Shown in pieces: positions 1-12,333 of a DNA stretch of 64,000 nucleotides (position 1 is the first letter of the stretch; the number at the start of each line of letters is the position of its first letter). This DNA is from Hypsibius dujardini (lineage: Eukaryota > Tardigrada > Eutardigrada > Parachela > Hypsibiidae). A program made the position numbers and the translations under genes. The notes under the pieces were generated by a model. It was not told where the DNA came from. It searched no databases and saw nothing but the letters and a program-made list of their open reading frames with translations. The stretch is taken from positions 18,243 through 82,242 of the forward strand of contig LRSR01013277.1 of the NCBI GenBank assembly GCA_001579985.1, in the 5' to 3' direction.

Positions 1-89
1 TATCGCAAGGTACAGTATGTATTTGTTCCTACCATACTCACGTAATCTTCAAGTCGATTTGAGTTAATTGGAATGCTTTGACCTTCTAG

Positions 90-1996
90 TGCCGGTCAGT
101 TTTCGCGTCTCCGTGATAAGAAACGTTTCCCCACCCTGGACTGCCTTCTGCCGTCCGTCCTGACGGAACACACCAAGGTCTTTCTCGCGCTGATGCAGCG
201 ATACAAGTGGCACACGGTCACATTTATCTGTGACCCCGCGTCCAGTCAGGACAATATCTTCCGCGATGCGTGTAAGGAGTTTCCGGCTGTGCTGAACAGT
301 CTAGGCAACGCCACATATCAGGTCTACGACTTTGGCACAAAATTGGCTCAAGAGGATTCACGAATGCAGGCATTGCTGAGAGCTAAACAACAGAGCAGAG
401 GTTCGTCAAATTGTTCTTTGAAAATTCCTTTAAATTATTTAGTCCTTCAACCTTTTGTTTAACAGTAATTGTCATACTGGCACATATGAATCTGGTTAGA
501 CTCACAATGGTAAGGCGATTGCTTCGTGCTCGTGTGCAAGTTATTTTTATAACTCTCAACTATTATTATCGAGTCATATATGAGTTGCAGATCACGGCTC
601 AACGGCTCGGGATGACGACTCCCAATTATGTAAATGCATCTACAGTATATCACTAGAAAATATTATCCACTTGCGGGATGTATAAATAGACATATAATCT
701 CGGAAGTAAGCCGTCATGCATTTCCTGCTTCGCTTTTACAGGCCTACATCACTACCTTGTGGTATAATACCGATACTCACGAACTGGGATATCCGCACTG
801 GCACCGAAATGACTCCCTCGATTCAGTTAGGCAATGCTTAGTTATCAGCATCTTTTTGTCTTGCAAGGGGGAGGGATGAACCATGCCTAATTTTTCAACC
901 GTGCTCAAAATTTAAAATCGATTCGGAATAATGACTTATTATTGTCCTTTTTGAAAGATACACAATTATTGCTGATTGAGTCTAAATAACATATCGGATG
1001 GGCGCGCTAATCATTTTAAATTATGCAACTCGATGGCAAGAATTCTTTCACACGTTTTTGCATCACATCTGAGATTTTGCAAAAAATGGCCTTGCAATCT
1101 CACATGCAGAAAGGCTTATTCTAGTATTTATCAACAACGGATTATCATGTTTACTTAAATTTACACGCGCTGGACAATAATCGTCTTTCGAATATGTAGG
1201 TAGCTAAAACCGCGTTCGAATCTATTCTTGTAATAACGCTATCGCAACCGCAGCGGACACCACGCCTGTTGAACTTCTTCGAGGAGATTGGTCATCTGTC
1301 AGCGCAGATGCCAAAAGACCTGACACAGGCTGGGTATCCGATGGTCGGCGAAGAGGTATGATTTTATTCTAAATCTACCTATGGTTGTTCTTGCTGTCCC
1401 GCCTTTAATACTTCCCGTGCTACCTATAGACGCTGGTGTACGCTAAGTTTGCGTTTGACGCATTCCACACAATAGCAATGGTATTTCCGTCAAGCACTAT
1501 TCCTTCCGCGAATAAACTCACACCTTAATAAGCTCATCTACAAACACATGGATCTTTAATTTGTGATTTTCCAGACCGCAAACGAGACCGTCAAACGCGG
1601 GGGAGATCTCTCCAACGGTCGAACATTTGCCCACTCGTTGTACAATCGAATCTTTTCGTCGATCGACGGAACCGTGTTTAATGTCAACAACAACGGTGAT
1701 CGCGATAGCATCTACACTGTGGTGGGTATGACATCGGATCAAGGCAAAATGGAGGTAAAGTATAATTCCCGTGTGACCCTTAATTGCAGCGACTACAGTT
1801 TTGGTGGAAGTGTGGAGGAAAACATTACTGCTTGTTATGTCACTTTATACCTTGTTGCAGCAAGTATTGATGTACAATGCATGGGATGGAGTGTTGCGAG
1901 CACCAACCACCGGGTGTGAGTGGATCAGAAGTCGAAGCCCGCCAGTGGATAAGCCATCGTGTGGTTCCTACAAAGACGAAGACCGTTGCCATGCTG
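90..1996 (+). CDS. Receptor guanylyl cyclase-like extracellular exons (GC-1, partial)
   Basis: Four exons read in order: 90-400, 1254-1355, 1575-1754 and 1861-1996, each between plausible AG and GT signals. Exon 1 encodes a type-I periplasmic-binding-like ligand domain (DKKRFPTL, then MQRYKWHTVTFICD) and ends in SRG at the splice site, as the other two paralogues do. Exon 3 carries the run DGTVFNVNNNGDRDSIYTVV, typical of the ANF-receptor domain just before the membrane-proximal part. Exon 4 has PPVDKPSCG, which matches the cysteine motif ahead of the membrane helix in natriuretic peptide receptors. The 5' exons lie outside the window. I found no membrane, kinase-homology or cyclase exons on this strand before 31 kb, so the gene is either truncated or a pseudogene. 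Family assignment is confident; completeness is not. Confidence 0.72.
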
Positions 1997-4390
1997 GTAT
2001 GTATGCTGTATGTGTTTTAATATGTGTAGATAGATTAGATTCTAAATAAATTACAGCAACTCCGAGGTTATGGATACGCTAATTGGGTTTTGCATTGTCA
2101 GAGACGGAGGATATTTTAAGAACTGCGTGTGCCGGGGTTATAACGGTGTTCTTTCTCTTGTGCATCGGCTTAGTGTCTGCGAGGTAAGCGGTGTGAAACG
2201 AGACGTTAGAAGAAGTTTTAAGTGATGTCACTGGAGAGACAAGTAGGTGGTATATTCTTTCATTCTGACGACAAAGGAGCATTTCAGAGAGAATCATAGT
2301 GCAACTGTCCGAGTTTTAATGCTGATCTTTGGCAATTCATTTTCAATCAGACCGTTCAATGTCACCATACATAGGGAGGTCATAAAAAAGCCAATATGTG
2401 CTGCGCAAATTTCAATCAAAGGTACAGTAGGGTCAGTCAGCAAAAAACCCCTTTGATTTGACTTTGATATATTCCAAATTTGAACTTGCATTGATTTGAT
2501 TTGAGTTTTAAATTGTTTGGGTGTTACATTGTCTTGATTGGTAAATGCGAATATATTCACACAATACTCGATAGTGAGCGGTATTTATTATTTAGCATTG
2601 CTGTTCTCTACAAAGAGTTTTTGTTTCCACTGTGTTAGAGTTGCACATCGCCATCGTATAATTCATGACGGATGGTGGGTGCTCGATCCCACCCGTGTGG
2701 TTTTGAAAGAGACTGAAAAAGCTAAGATGCCGCGCAAGTCTGTAAGGCGGAGTTTGGGAGCGTTATTGTGCATTGGTTCTACTGCTGCAATAAATGGGTC
2801 TGCCACGTACGTTTTGTCGCGGTAGTCGGCGATGGTCAATCCACGACAACAGAGACATGTTATCTCACTCGGCTCGACATGTTCCATCTTACATTCGTTA
2901 GCTCAGACGTTGTTGCATGTACTGTTTCGCTGTATCATTGTATTGCTAGCGTTCGGTATTTATGCGTAATCTGTTCCTTTTAATTCTAACACGACATTTT
3001 TTTGTGGATTGATGATGCACGTGCGGCATGTTTCCATTAAATAAGTTTTTCATTGTCGTTTTCATTATTATCATCATTAATCGTAGCCGTTATGTGGTAA
3101 ATGGTTTTTTTGAACGATCCAGCGATTCATTAAAAGGAGAAAGCAAGTTACGAACTTTATTATGCCGCTCGAAAAAATTCACGGACCAGACAAATGGTCC
3201 GCTGCCGCACAGTCATGCTCGGTCAGGATCTCAAGTCGCGTACCATAATGGAATGAATTCATTTGACGAACTGCGAAACTTTTGTCAATGCAGTGAAGGA
3301 ATTTATCTAACACGAGACCAAAACTTTGCGCTGACCGAGTTCAAGCCACTTATCTCTCTCCCAGCCAAACATGTTTGTACGAGTTAAAATGGCTTTAGCT
3401 CGGTCAGTGCAAGGATTTGAAATGGTGTATAAATTAAGGTACAATAATCCTTACTCTCCTGGTCCGTAACTGGTGATGCCGACCAATTGATGCTGGACGG
3501 AAGGCAGCTGCCGAAATAGCGGTCCTCCACTGTCACCCTAAATATCGAAGTCTTTGTAAGCAATGGTAAAAGCTGAGGATCTTGTTAGCAAAAAAATATT
3601 AAGGATGCTAAGATATAATAATATAATAATCAAAAATAATACTTTTGCTAGGAAATAAAATTGTTACTTTAATATATAACAATAAAATGGAAACCGCTAG
3701 CCGTCTCACGTTTCAACTCCTTGTAACCCCATTTCGCACCTTTTTTCTACTTGTATACATTAATTAACATTTCGATATAAAAAATACTTTCAAATATTGG
3801 ATGACTAGCGAAAAATAAAATGAGAATCACCATATACTTTTCTATATGTATTATACAAATTCAGTTCATTTAACTCAATTCATGTGCCTAGTTCAATTAC
3901 AATTTTGTTGTTCAGAGATACAATTGTATTAACGGATCTCACAAGGGAATTTTGCAACTCTCCAACACGATATCTTGAGCTGTCTTTAATTTTAACAGAT
4001 GCGCATAAGTTATTTGTGTTTAATTCCGTCAAAAAAAGCATACGATCACCACCCAACTTTTTTAAAAAACGAAAAACTCTTTTGCGGTAGTACATAGAGG
4101 GCGCTTTTATTGTTATCACACAGCACGTCGATTGATTGGTCTATTCCTTACACATAAAAACACTACCGGTTCCAAGCTGTTAAAACGCAATTGATTAATT
4201 GATCATTGTCCTTGTGCATTAGCAACGCACTTTGCTGTTTGATTGAAAAGTTAGGGCTTTACATACCTCACGAGCATCTTGGTCGCGGAGACGGGCTTAA
4301 ACATTAAATCTTTTTTATTAGCTTCCGTTTGTGTGTAATTAGCGCTTCCTGTCTAATCGTTTTCAAGGGATTTTTCTGTTTTCTTTCGAC
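1997..4390. other. No recognisable gene
   Basis: AT-rich sequence with only short open frames. One frame at 3028-3384 (+) starts with a hydrophobic stretch, but it has no recognisable domain and no convincing splice links to GC-1. The expected membrane and intracellular exons of GC-1 were looked for here and not found. A TAGAGGGCGC motif at 4095-4104 is discussed with the CTCF-like sites. Confidence 0.5.
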
Positions 4391-4609
4391 ATGGATGTTG
4401 ATGATGTGGAACTCATTTATCAAAATGGTTTGCCAGATGACATATCTGTAACCAACGAAGATCTGTTCACCCTTGATGAAAGACTGCTAGACGCAGATGA
4501 TCACTCTAGCACCGAACCATCTTCTCATGAGCTTTTTGAGCCCATCTTTAATCAAGGGAATCTTGCTCGACATTCTAGATGGAATATTGCTTCGACGATG
4601 GAATATTAA
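4391..4609 (+). CDS. Short acidic open frame, unrecognised
   Basis: A 72-codon frame opens with ATG and encodes a strongly acidic peptide (MDVDDVELIYQNGLPDD at the start, many D/E residues throughout). I do not recognise it. It lies about 400 bases upstream of the Tigger-type transposase exons on the same strand, so it might be a 5' exon of that gene. No splice link is obvious and it may be a chance frame. Confidence 0.2.
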   Translation: MDVDDVELIYQNGLPDDISVTNEDLFTLDERLLDADDHSSTEPSSHELFEPIFNQGNLARHSRWNIASTMEY

Positions 4610-4997
4610 ATGCAGGCTGTAGCGTACTGGAAATCTGGGAACAAGACGTGTTTGTCCGTTTCGACAGGGTAAAGATGTAACGAATTTGCGAAATCACCAA
4701 AGCAGCAAATGTTAAGGTTGGTTGTCCGTTTTCTTGATTAATTGATTTCTAAGCCACAGGATATTTTTTCTCAAAATAGTTACATAACATAGGCGGTTGA
4801 TTGGCTTATTGCAAGTTGAGGCTGAACTTGCTAAAATACACGATGCCCACTAGACAAAATGGGCTCGCGATGCCGCAACTCCTGTAAAGCTGAGTGGTTT
4901 CCGTGTTTCCAAGTCTTAGATTTTGAAGTTTTAAAAGATGAACAATATTGTCGACCGCAAGATCACCGTGTACGTCACCAAAAAGATGGTGGAAGAT

Positions 4998-5569
4998 GAA
5001 ACCTGACCGCTACATTGCAGTTGCCGACTTTGTAGAGCACGTGAAGGGCCTGATCTTGTTCTATGGACCGGAATGTGTTCCGAATGCTGATCAAAGCAGA
5101 TTCGAATACGAAATTCATTCGGGCAGAACTTTACGCACACGAGGTTTGCACGATTGCTTGTAACTTTTCGATTGATGCTTATGCCATTAGTAAGCTTTTT
5201 GAAAAATGGTCCCGAAACAATAAATTTGAATTGTATAGTGTGAAATAGTTAAGTGTACTTGAATGTGTAATTATCACTAAATTTTCGCATTTTGTTCTTT
5301 AGGTTTGAAAAAAGTGAGAGCATGTGTCCTTTCCATGGCCAAAATGACCCACTCATACACCATCGTGGTGACCATCGACGCCAATGGCATGCTTCTCAAC
5401 CCTCTCTTCTATGCTAAGCAAGAGAAAATTGGCAACAGTTTCGTTCCTCAAGTGCAGCAGAGCCAAACGTTTTTGTAACGGCGTCCGAGATTGAAAAGGC
5501 AAACGATTGGACGCCACCGTCAAAATTGTTGGCTTACTGCGAGAAAACTCCCACACTGTCAAAAAAAAG
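4998..5569 (+). pseudogene. Pogo/Tigger-type DDE transposase fragment with an intron
   Basis: Exon A (about 4998-5143) encodes DFVEHVKGLILFYGPE followed by VPNADQSRFEYEIHSGRTL. This is the first-catalytic-Asp region (NADQ) of pogo/Tigger DDE transposases. Joining CGAG at 5143 to GT at 5303 across a GT-AG intron continues in frame as GLKKVRACVLSMAKMTHSYT, then NGMLLNPLFYAKQEK, the next conserved block of the same family. The frame breaks in a run of T near 5470. One base out of frame it resumes as FVTASEIEKANDWTPPSK, where the family has its VTAS block. A donor-like site follows the A run at 5569. I do not see the later Asp residues, so the transposase is incomplete and probably inactive. Confidence 0.62.
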
Positions 5570-8066
5570 GTGCGTTCTTATCAAAATTGCGGCGGTTTTC
5601 TCCTCCTAAGTTCCCGGAATTGTGCTTTTCAGGGCAAATATGCCTCGGCGGAACCTGAATATATTTTTACGCGATTGGTTCGGGGTCGATCAATCGATTG
5701 ATCGAAAATACGGATTTTGGTTTTGCGTGCCTGTCAAATTGAATCAATCAATCAACTGCCATGTCGCACGCAAAACTAAAATCCGCATTATTGATGAATC
5801 AATCGATCGAAACACCCCACCGACGCATCACCGTAATAGCTGTGCCGAAACCCCATCGCATGCCCTTCCGGTTGGACGCCAGACTCTGAACAAATAGCGC
5901 AATGGTGAACTCAAATTTCATTCAGGCAGATTTGGCCTGAAAAATACAGTGCGAAATACATTCAAATTGTTTACCGAGCGTTCGCACACTTAATTCGAAT
6001 TCGAAAGAAAAAACAGGTCAGACTGGCGACTACTTCGTGCACCTCCTGCAAGATCTGGACTTCCTGTAGAAACAACACACTTTCATTGGGATTTACTTAA
6101 TAAAGTTTACTTGTTTTAAAAAGAATGCATTAGTATACACTAAGATTTTGATCACACCACTAAGCCACGACCGCACGTACCCATTACAAGCTGTTTATCA
6201 ACGTCCGGAAAAGACGGGAATGTGTTAATTATTGCGCAATACTTGACCGCTCGGATCCTAACTGGACATTGCAACCCGTTTTCTTTTTGGACTTAGAAAT
6301 TCGAGTAGACGGCGTACTTATTTGTCCAGAAGTGTTGTCAGCTATGTTTTAGTGTAATAAATTTCAAATGCGTTTGGTATTATATCATTGGTTTATTGGT
6401 TAATTGATTAATTGGTTAATTGGTTTCTTATTAGCAATGTTCGGGCAGCGTGTTCGTCTGTTTGGAGAGAAAGCGGTGTCTTTGGTGCATTAGTCCGCTC
6501 AAGATTGCACATGTTGTCAAACACGATAACTTGCTCATGCCAGTTCTCCGGCGAAGTCTTCTCGGTGGTAAAATTTAGTGACAGCCGACAGCTACACTTA
6601 CGCGGGGAACTCTGACTTAAGTAAACAGGCAAACAACTGTTTCAGAACCCAAACTAGTACTTCTGCAACTGAATTAAATAGACACTAAATCGTACGTGTA
6701 TAGGGGATGATCGAGTTAATCTGTCCGCACATCGATTAGGATACCACGTGTCCGTAGGAATTTCAGTGGAAGTGCCAGTCAAATATGTGCAGTTTCGGTT
6801 GCTTTAGGAGACTGCGAGCCGTCTTGCTTTCTCTTTTTCCGGCGATCTTAAGAACAACGGGACTCCAGAATGTCGTTGTAATTCAATCATTCCATCGAAA
6901 ACTTGTCAACTACTGCCAAGGAATTTTTTCAGATCTGTAAATAAAACGAATGAGTATTGAAATCAGCCTTCGCTTTCTAAGTACATAAAGTTAAGTTGCC
7001 CCCATCCCCTATAGGAGGCATATGCGCTTTTAACTACTTGTAGTTTGACCATTGGTACGGTGAGCGGATTAACGTCGGCCTAAAGGGAATGACATGAGTT
7101 GGCGAGCAGGCTTTAATAGGCTAAATGCACAAATGTTCTTGTCTACTCCTCGCCGGGGGGGGGGGGAGGTAATCCGCCTAACGGTGAAAGCGACACTATG
7201 CGTTTGAATTTCACCCGGCCTTTCACTTTTTCCCACTCCCGTCGAAAGTTGAATAAGCAATTTGTTCTTACTAGCCAGCCAGGGCACTCCATCCTAGTTC
7301 ATAAACGATGGAGTCCTGCACCAACAGTTACTTGGGTTCCAAGAAGCAGCGACATTTGATCCGTACTGATTTCTTGCCGGAAGAGGATCGGCTTTCTTCT
7401 TGTTCGGTGTTTGAAGTGGACGCGCCTGTTTGCTGTGAAAGTCGCAGTACACAGATCCCGGCATTGACTGGTTAAGACAGAATAGAGAAAGATTTGCAAA
7501 TGGCATGCCGATCATAACATGCTACAGAGAATCAAATGATTGGAGGAAGTAGAGATTTAAAGGAGCTTAAAATTGAACGAAAACGATCGTGCTGAGTTTT
7601 TTCTATCATCTGAACGGGTGCGGCGCAATATGCCGTATTTACGCCATGTAGGCCATCCAGTATGTGAAATTTGTCATACGTATATTCCTGGCATTTTCCG
7701 GGCTGTTATACGTGTTGAAGACAGTTTTTATGACGTTTGAATTACCGTTTGAACAGAGTTATTTTCGACCTCGTGATGATAGAAAGCGGTGGAGATCTAC
7801 TTGCGGCTGAAGTTTCCTGCAGAGAGTACCAATTATCTTTAATCAGATTCGACAAACATTAAAGAAGTTCGCTCAAACGGCTTAGCAAGTTAAGCATCGA
7901 CTAACACGTGTTAGTTTGTATGATTTCATCCAAGGGGCAGCAATTGTTTCCAAAGTTTGCCGGCCACGAGCACTGCAATAATACAGGCAAATGTTTTTAG
8001 CAAGCGGCAATTTTGTCTGTGCGTATAAGGCAAGCTTATTATCATGTTTATTCCATCGAATCCTCA
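5570..8066. other. Intergenic, no supported gene
   Basis: Short frames only. One at 6018-6069 could be a remnant of the Tigger-type transposase, but it is too short to judge. 6390-6425 holds a few TTAATTGG repeats. 7151-7166 contains a G run of at least ten bases. No RNA gene or complete element was recognised. Confidence 0.45.
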
Positions 8067-8286
8067 ATAAATAAGGGGTGTGTATAAAAGGTGTTATTCG
8101 GGAGATGGGACATGGGACATGGGGAATGGGACATGGGAGATAGGGATGGGAGATGGGGATTTGAGTTGGGAAGATGGGGGATGTGAGGATGAGAGTTGTG
8201 ATTTGAGAAAATGTGAGGATGGGAGGGGTGTATAAAAAACGTGTCAGTATGGCAGTGGCAGTAGCAGTCACAGTGGCAGTGGCAGT

Positions 8287-8346
8287 NNNNNNNNNNNNNN
8301 NNNNNNNNNNNNNNNNNNNNNNNNNNNNNNNNNNNNNNNNNNNNNN
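8287..8346. other. Assembly gap (60 N)
   Basis: The gap starts inside the CAGTGGCAGT tract of the left arm of the foldback element. A hairpin-forming repeat is a plausible reason for failed assembly. Confidence 0.95.
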
Positions 8347-8384
8347 CAATCAACTAACGGCCTACATGCTAAGTAATCATTACA

Positions 8385-8540
8385 AATTTTCAATTTTCTC
8401 TTGATTGAAAATTTGTAAAGATCACTGAGCATCTGGGCCATTAGTTGATTGATCTCTTAATTGAAAATTTGTGAAAATCACAAAGGATGTGAACCGTGGG
8501 TTGATTGATTTCTTGATGGAAAATTTAAGAAAAATTTAAA
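8385..8540. repeat. Degenerate repeats inside the foldback element
   Basis: The units TTGATTGA and ATTGAAAATTTGTGAAAATCAC recur about every 60-75 bases between 8385 and 8540. These look like subterminal or internal repeats of the element rather than coding sequence. Confidence 0.5.
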
Positions 8541-8880
8541 AAGAAGTTTTCTGATTGAAGACTGAGGCGTATCTCAGTGGGTAGGTGGTTTTGTACGCAC
8601 ACCGGCGTGCCCTTTATATGGAAAACGCAGTTTGCGTTACGCCCTAAAATAGCATAGCTACAGCTGTCTCAAAAGTAAGTTTCCACGCGGTAGTACCACT
8701 GCCACTGCCACTGTGACTGCTACTGCCACTGCCATACTGACACGTTTTTTATACACCCCTCCCAACCTCACATCCCCCATCTTCCCAACTCAAATCCCCA
8801 TCCCCCATCCCTATCTCCCATGTCCCATTCCCCATCTCCCATCTCCCAAGTAACACCTTTTATACACACCCATAAATAAG

Positions 8881-11324
8881 CCAACTCCCGGTGCGGTGTA
8901 GTCATCGCATGTACACTGGATTATTCCTGCTCTCTAATTTTGAACCCAAAATACTAACAACCTTTAAATATAGTCCAAGGAAGTTTTAAATGCACTAGCA
9001 ATTATGGGAATTAATGTAATGCAATTAGACCAAAACCACCCGAATTATTCTTTACAAAAACTTAATGAAACAATCGAGCGCTCGGAATCATTGTGTGCGC
9101 CGATTCGTTAAGATTGTGACAGTTATTCAGTTCAGTTAGTACGGATTATTATTCTTTACATGTAATTGTAGGCATTTTGATCAGCGCAAATAAGTATATA
9201 AATATTGGTGAAGAATGTTCGTTAATAAAAATAACGGGCACTTATGCTCTTTATATACACTTCATGCAGGCCTCTTACTTTTATTTTAATACACGTTAAA
9301 TGCCTACATAGTTCGTACAACATGTTCGAGGAAGGCACAAAAGAAGTAGACGTTGAGAGTTATTCACAGCAGGGGTTGAAACTTGCTATTGAATTGGAAA
9401 CCTAACTCCGTCCGAAGCATGTCGTATTCCAGCACGCAGTTGCAGCCGCGGTAAATGTTTTTTAGGACCGAAACTTTCCTCCGGCTTCCGCCCATCTTGT
9501 AAACGAGTACCTAAAAATTTAAATTCAGAGATTACAGTTAACCATCTAGTTTGACTCGACAAGCGAGAGTGAGAACTTTCTACTGTGTACGGTGAAACAA
9601 AACGGAACCTTAGCGAGAAAAAACGTCTGGTGAAAAGTGAAAGGCTCACAAGAAAAAATTAAAATATAAATTTCATACTCCCATGTGTGAAAATCCATCT
9701 AGTGGGCGCTTCTTTGAGTCTCATGTGTAGCGAAAAGATCGTTCTTTTAGGTGCAGAAAGTACTGCAGGGAGCGCACCCTCTGAATTTTAGATTCTGCCA
9801 TAAGTTAATTCTTTTTAATGCGGCAATCCCTACAGAGCCCCTCTTTGCAGTGCCGAGCACCCTACAGAGGGCGCACAGTAAGCGTTTTTCTCTTGGCAAA
9901 AATGTCATTCTTTCTGTTGTAAAAAGCGCTATAGATGGCGCAACGTTACTGGTTGGTACCTAAGTTTTGATTTGCTTCCCGATTTACCGATTTGTCTGCT
10001 GATTTGAAGAATAATTGCTCCTGTATTTTACTGAATATATTACATATAATGGCGCCAGGATGCAGTGAATATAAAAGTTAGAACAAATTGCTATGGGGTC
10101 AAATACGCGCGGCCTGGCCATAGTTTTTTCCATTCTCGACGAAATTTTCGCATTGAATGCTCAACAATTATAGTGCGACAAATGTGCCTTCGATCTGTCA
10201 TTTCATTCATTAATTTATCTATCCCTTCTTCCATTTGTGCTGTCCTTCCTTCATTCATTCATTCAGCATTATCGGGACTATTCAGTCTTTATTTTAACGC
10301 AGCAGAACATAATAAAACTGAGCAGAACCGGATAGAAAATAACAGAACATAACAGAGAAGAACAGGAGATGAGAACATACCAGAACAAATAAAAAGAGGA
10401 ACGATTCCTAAACCTGGTCGGTACCCCAGTCTATAGCCTACCTCGTTACAGACTTCACGAAACCAATCCATATCGGCTCAATCTTGCTTCAATTAAAACG
10501 AAACAAAGAGCCGAGCTTTTCCCGTTATGTGTGTTACTGTGAATACTCTTAAGATTGGACAACGCACAGCTTTATTACTGTACGTGCCTCTATAAAAGAC
10601 ACAGCATGATTCGTGCCGATTGGCAAGTTGGAGTACGATTAATAATAATTTCCACTTCGCGATCAAAGACATGCCCACAAACGATACATAGTACCGGTAT
10701 TTTGGCTTAATTAACACATGCACTGCAATCGAAAAACAACTCACTATCTTAAAATTGAGTCGCATAGTTAGGAGGTTTGACAAGCTGTTATGTACTGAGT
10801 TGCTCGTACGCAAGGGTTCTTCGTGGGCTGTGAAATTGCAACGACGCGGTTGCAGGCAGGATGCCCCATTTGCAGGTTACTTGGGCTTCTTTATATATAA
10901 TAATACCTATACACATGACCGAGCTTGAAGGCGTCACTGACGCCTTTTCGTATGAGGCTGGTGGCTGCTGTGCTAGTTGGAAATGCCGTCCACTACGTTG
11001 AATGTATGTTCTAGTACTACTTCTGCGCAGGTAACTTCAAATACACTACACGATGTCTGCATTTTAAATGATAATTCTCACAATCTGCATTTTTTCGCAA
11101 GATTTTCGTTTTGTACTGAAGGCATAAATATTAGTTGATACAAAAGTTTGTCACACAAAAAATGCATTGCCATTGGGGAAATGTTAACAGCAGACCGGCA
11201 TGTGCAGATATATATGGAAACGAAAACACAATAAATAAAAAAGCGCAGTCAGGTCAAGAGTTTTAGAAAACGAGAAACTAGGTACATAAAAGTTACAATA
11301 ACACATGTTGAAAGTCGAATAACG
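8881..11324. other. Non-coding stretch with CTCF-like motifs and simple repeats
   Basis: No exon model is supported. Contents worth noting are the cluster of YAGRKGGCGC-like sites at 9695-9942, ATTC/TTCC-rich sequence at 10200-10264, an AGAACA-rich stretch at 10300-10390 and a 19-base palindrome at 10928-10946. Confidence 0.45.
9695..9942 (+). promoter_or_regulatory. Cluster of CTCF-core-like sites
   Basis: CCATCTAGTGGGCGCT (9695-9710), CCTACAGAGGGCGCA (9861-9875) and GCGCTATAGATGGCGCA (9926-9942) each match or nearly match the animal CTCF core YAGRKGGCRS. All lie in the same orientation within 250 bases. GGGAGCGCACC near 9768 is a weaker relative. Binding is inferred from the motif only, and whether this organism has CTCF is unknown to me. 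Confidence 0.3.
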
Positions 11325-12212
11325 GAGAACCTGCTGGAAGGGACGGAAAACTATTTCTCCCATCCCCCCGTTCTTCAAGTTTTGGGAGCAAGCTTTAACA
11401 TTTATAAGCTAATTTTTTGCCCTTTCAATGCTCATCCACACCGATGCAATGACTGCAAATTTGCAATGCGCTAGTAATGGCAGTTTCGCCCGGCTTAAGT
11501 ACTGCAAACTTGCAGAATTTTCTTACCCGGGCCCTTGACAAACACAACAATATTTCTATCGGCGCATGGCAAAACAGGTCGATGACTCATGCATGCGTAT
11601 CCATTTTCTTTCTCGCGCTGTGTATGAGCAACGTGTGGCCGCAGTTTTGTCTAGTCGTTCAAAACACCAGCCCAGCCATTAAGGTCTGGTAGGATGAGAG
11701 TCTACTCATGTTATGGGTCCCGATCAAATTGGACCAAACACACTGCAACCACATGTGCACGCCATCCAACAGCAACAGCAACCTAGACATGATGCAATTC
11801 TGCAGCGCACACGTTGTTATCAGCGCGCAGACAGCACACAAAATTTAGCTGAAACATTGCAGTAGCCCAGATCCTTTCTGCATGAAATCAGGGTGTCTGT
11901 CTGACAGGCAATTATGGCGGCCGCACTCAATTCCACCAAGAAAAAGGCTAAATGCCTGACAATATTGGAAAAGCTGAACGTTCTAAACAATCTAGACTTG
12001 ATAAGCGTTTATTCTCCTAATAATTCACTTTTTCTGGATGTGTTAGCAAGAAACTTTATTTGTTATTTTTCCCTCCACACAAACCAAGATGAGCGGAAGC
12101 GAAGAGTGGTGAAGAAAAATACGGCGTCAATAAGGCCGATGCTTCAACCGAAAGCAAAAGAATTTGTCACGAAACTCGGTTTATCCGACTTTAAAGCCAA
12201 CGAAGGAAAGCA
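11325..12212 (+). repeat. Decayed duplicate of the HTH-kinase gene's 5' region
   Basis: This block is clearly similar, along most of its length, to 23885-25016. It covers the upstream region (CTCATCCACACCGAT, then CCCTTGACAAACACAAC) and the first exon of the + strand HTH-kinase gene. Compared with that copy it lacks an internal segment of about 170 bases between 12130 and 12134, and similarity ends near 12212. No kinase sequence follows. This is a partial, diverged copy of the same unit. Confidence 0.8.
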
Positions 12213-12333
12213 GGTGTCACCCGCCGGTGATTTCAAGGTTTGGTATAATCTCAATGTTCGTCAGGCTTCTTGTGGACCTCTTCCAACGCAACCAATCCAT
12301 CTTCTGCGGCAGGCGAACATTTACTCTGTATGA
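11914..12333 (+). pseudogene. Truncated CENP-B/Tigger-type HTH frame
   Basis: The start, MAAALNSTKKKAKCLTILEK, parallels the 24557 gene. The end of the HTH region survives as MLQPKAKEFVTKLGLSDFKA. The core containing KYGVNK and the recognition helix is deleted, so it cannot bind DNA like its parent. Beyond about 12212 the frame runs into the antisense of the next gene and is meaningless. The insert after LDL matches the short intron of the 24557 gene. Confidence 0.7.

Larger units (their letters stand above)
8076..8871. mobile_element. Foldback/MULE-like element with 9-bp target duplication
   Basis: The ends are inverted copies that begin GGGTGTGTATAAAAGGTGTT. Both arms continue through a GATGGGA-rich stretch, then GTGTATAAAAAACGTGTCAG and a CAGTGGCAGT-rich tract (left arm 8076-8286, right arm about 8694-8871). 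Directly outside each end is the same 9-mer ATAAATAAG (8067-8075 and 8872-8880), which fits a target-site duplication. Nine-base duplications with long inverted ends are characteristic of Mutator-like (MULE) elements. I see no transposase, so it is non-autonomous. A run of N (8287-8346) hides part of the interior. Confidence 0.75.

Noticed and set aside
3028-3387. 119-codon frame with an N-terminal hydrophobic run
   Set aside because: Considered as the missing GC-1 membrane exon. The following residues do not resemble a kinase-homology domain and no acceptor fits.
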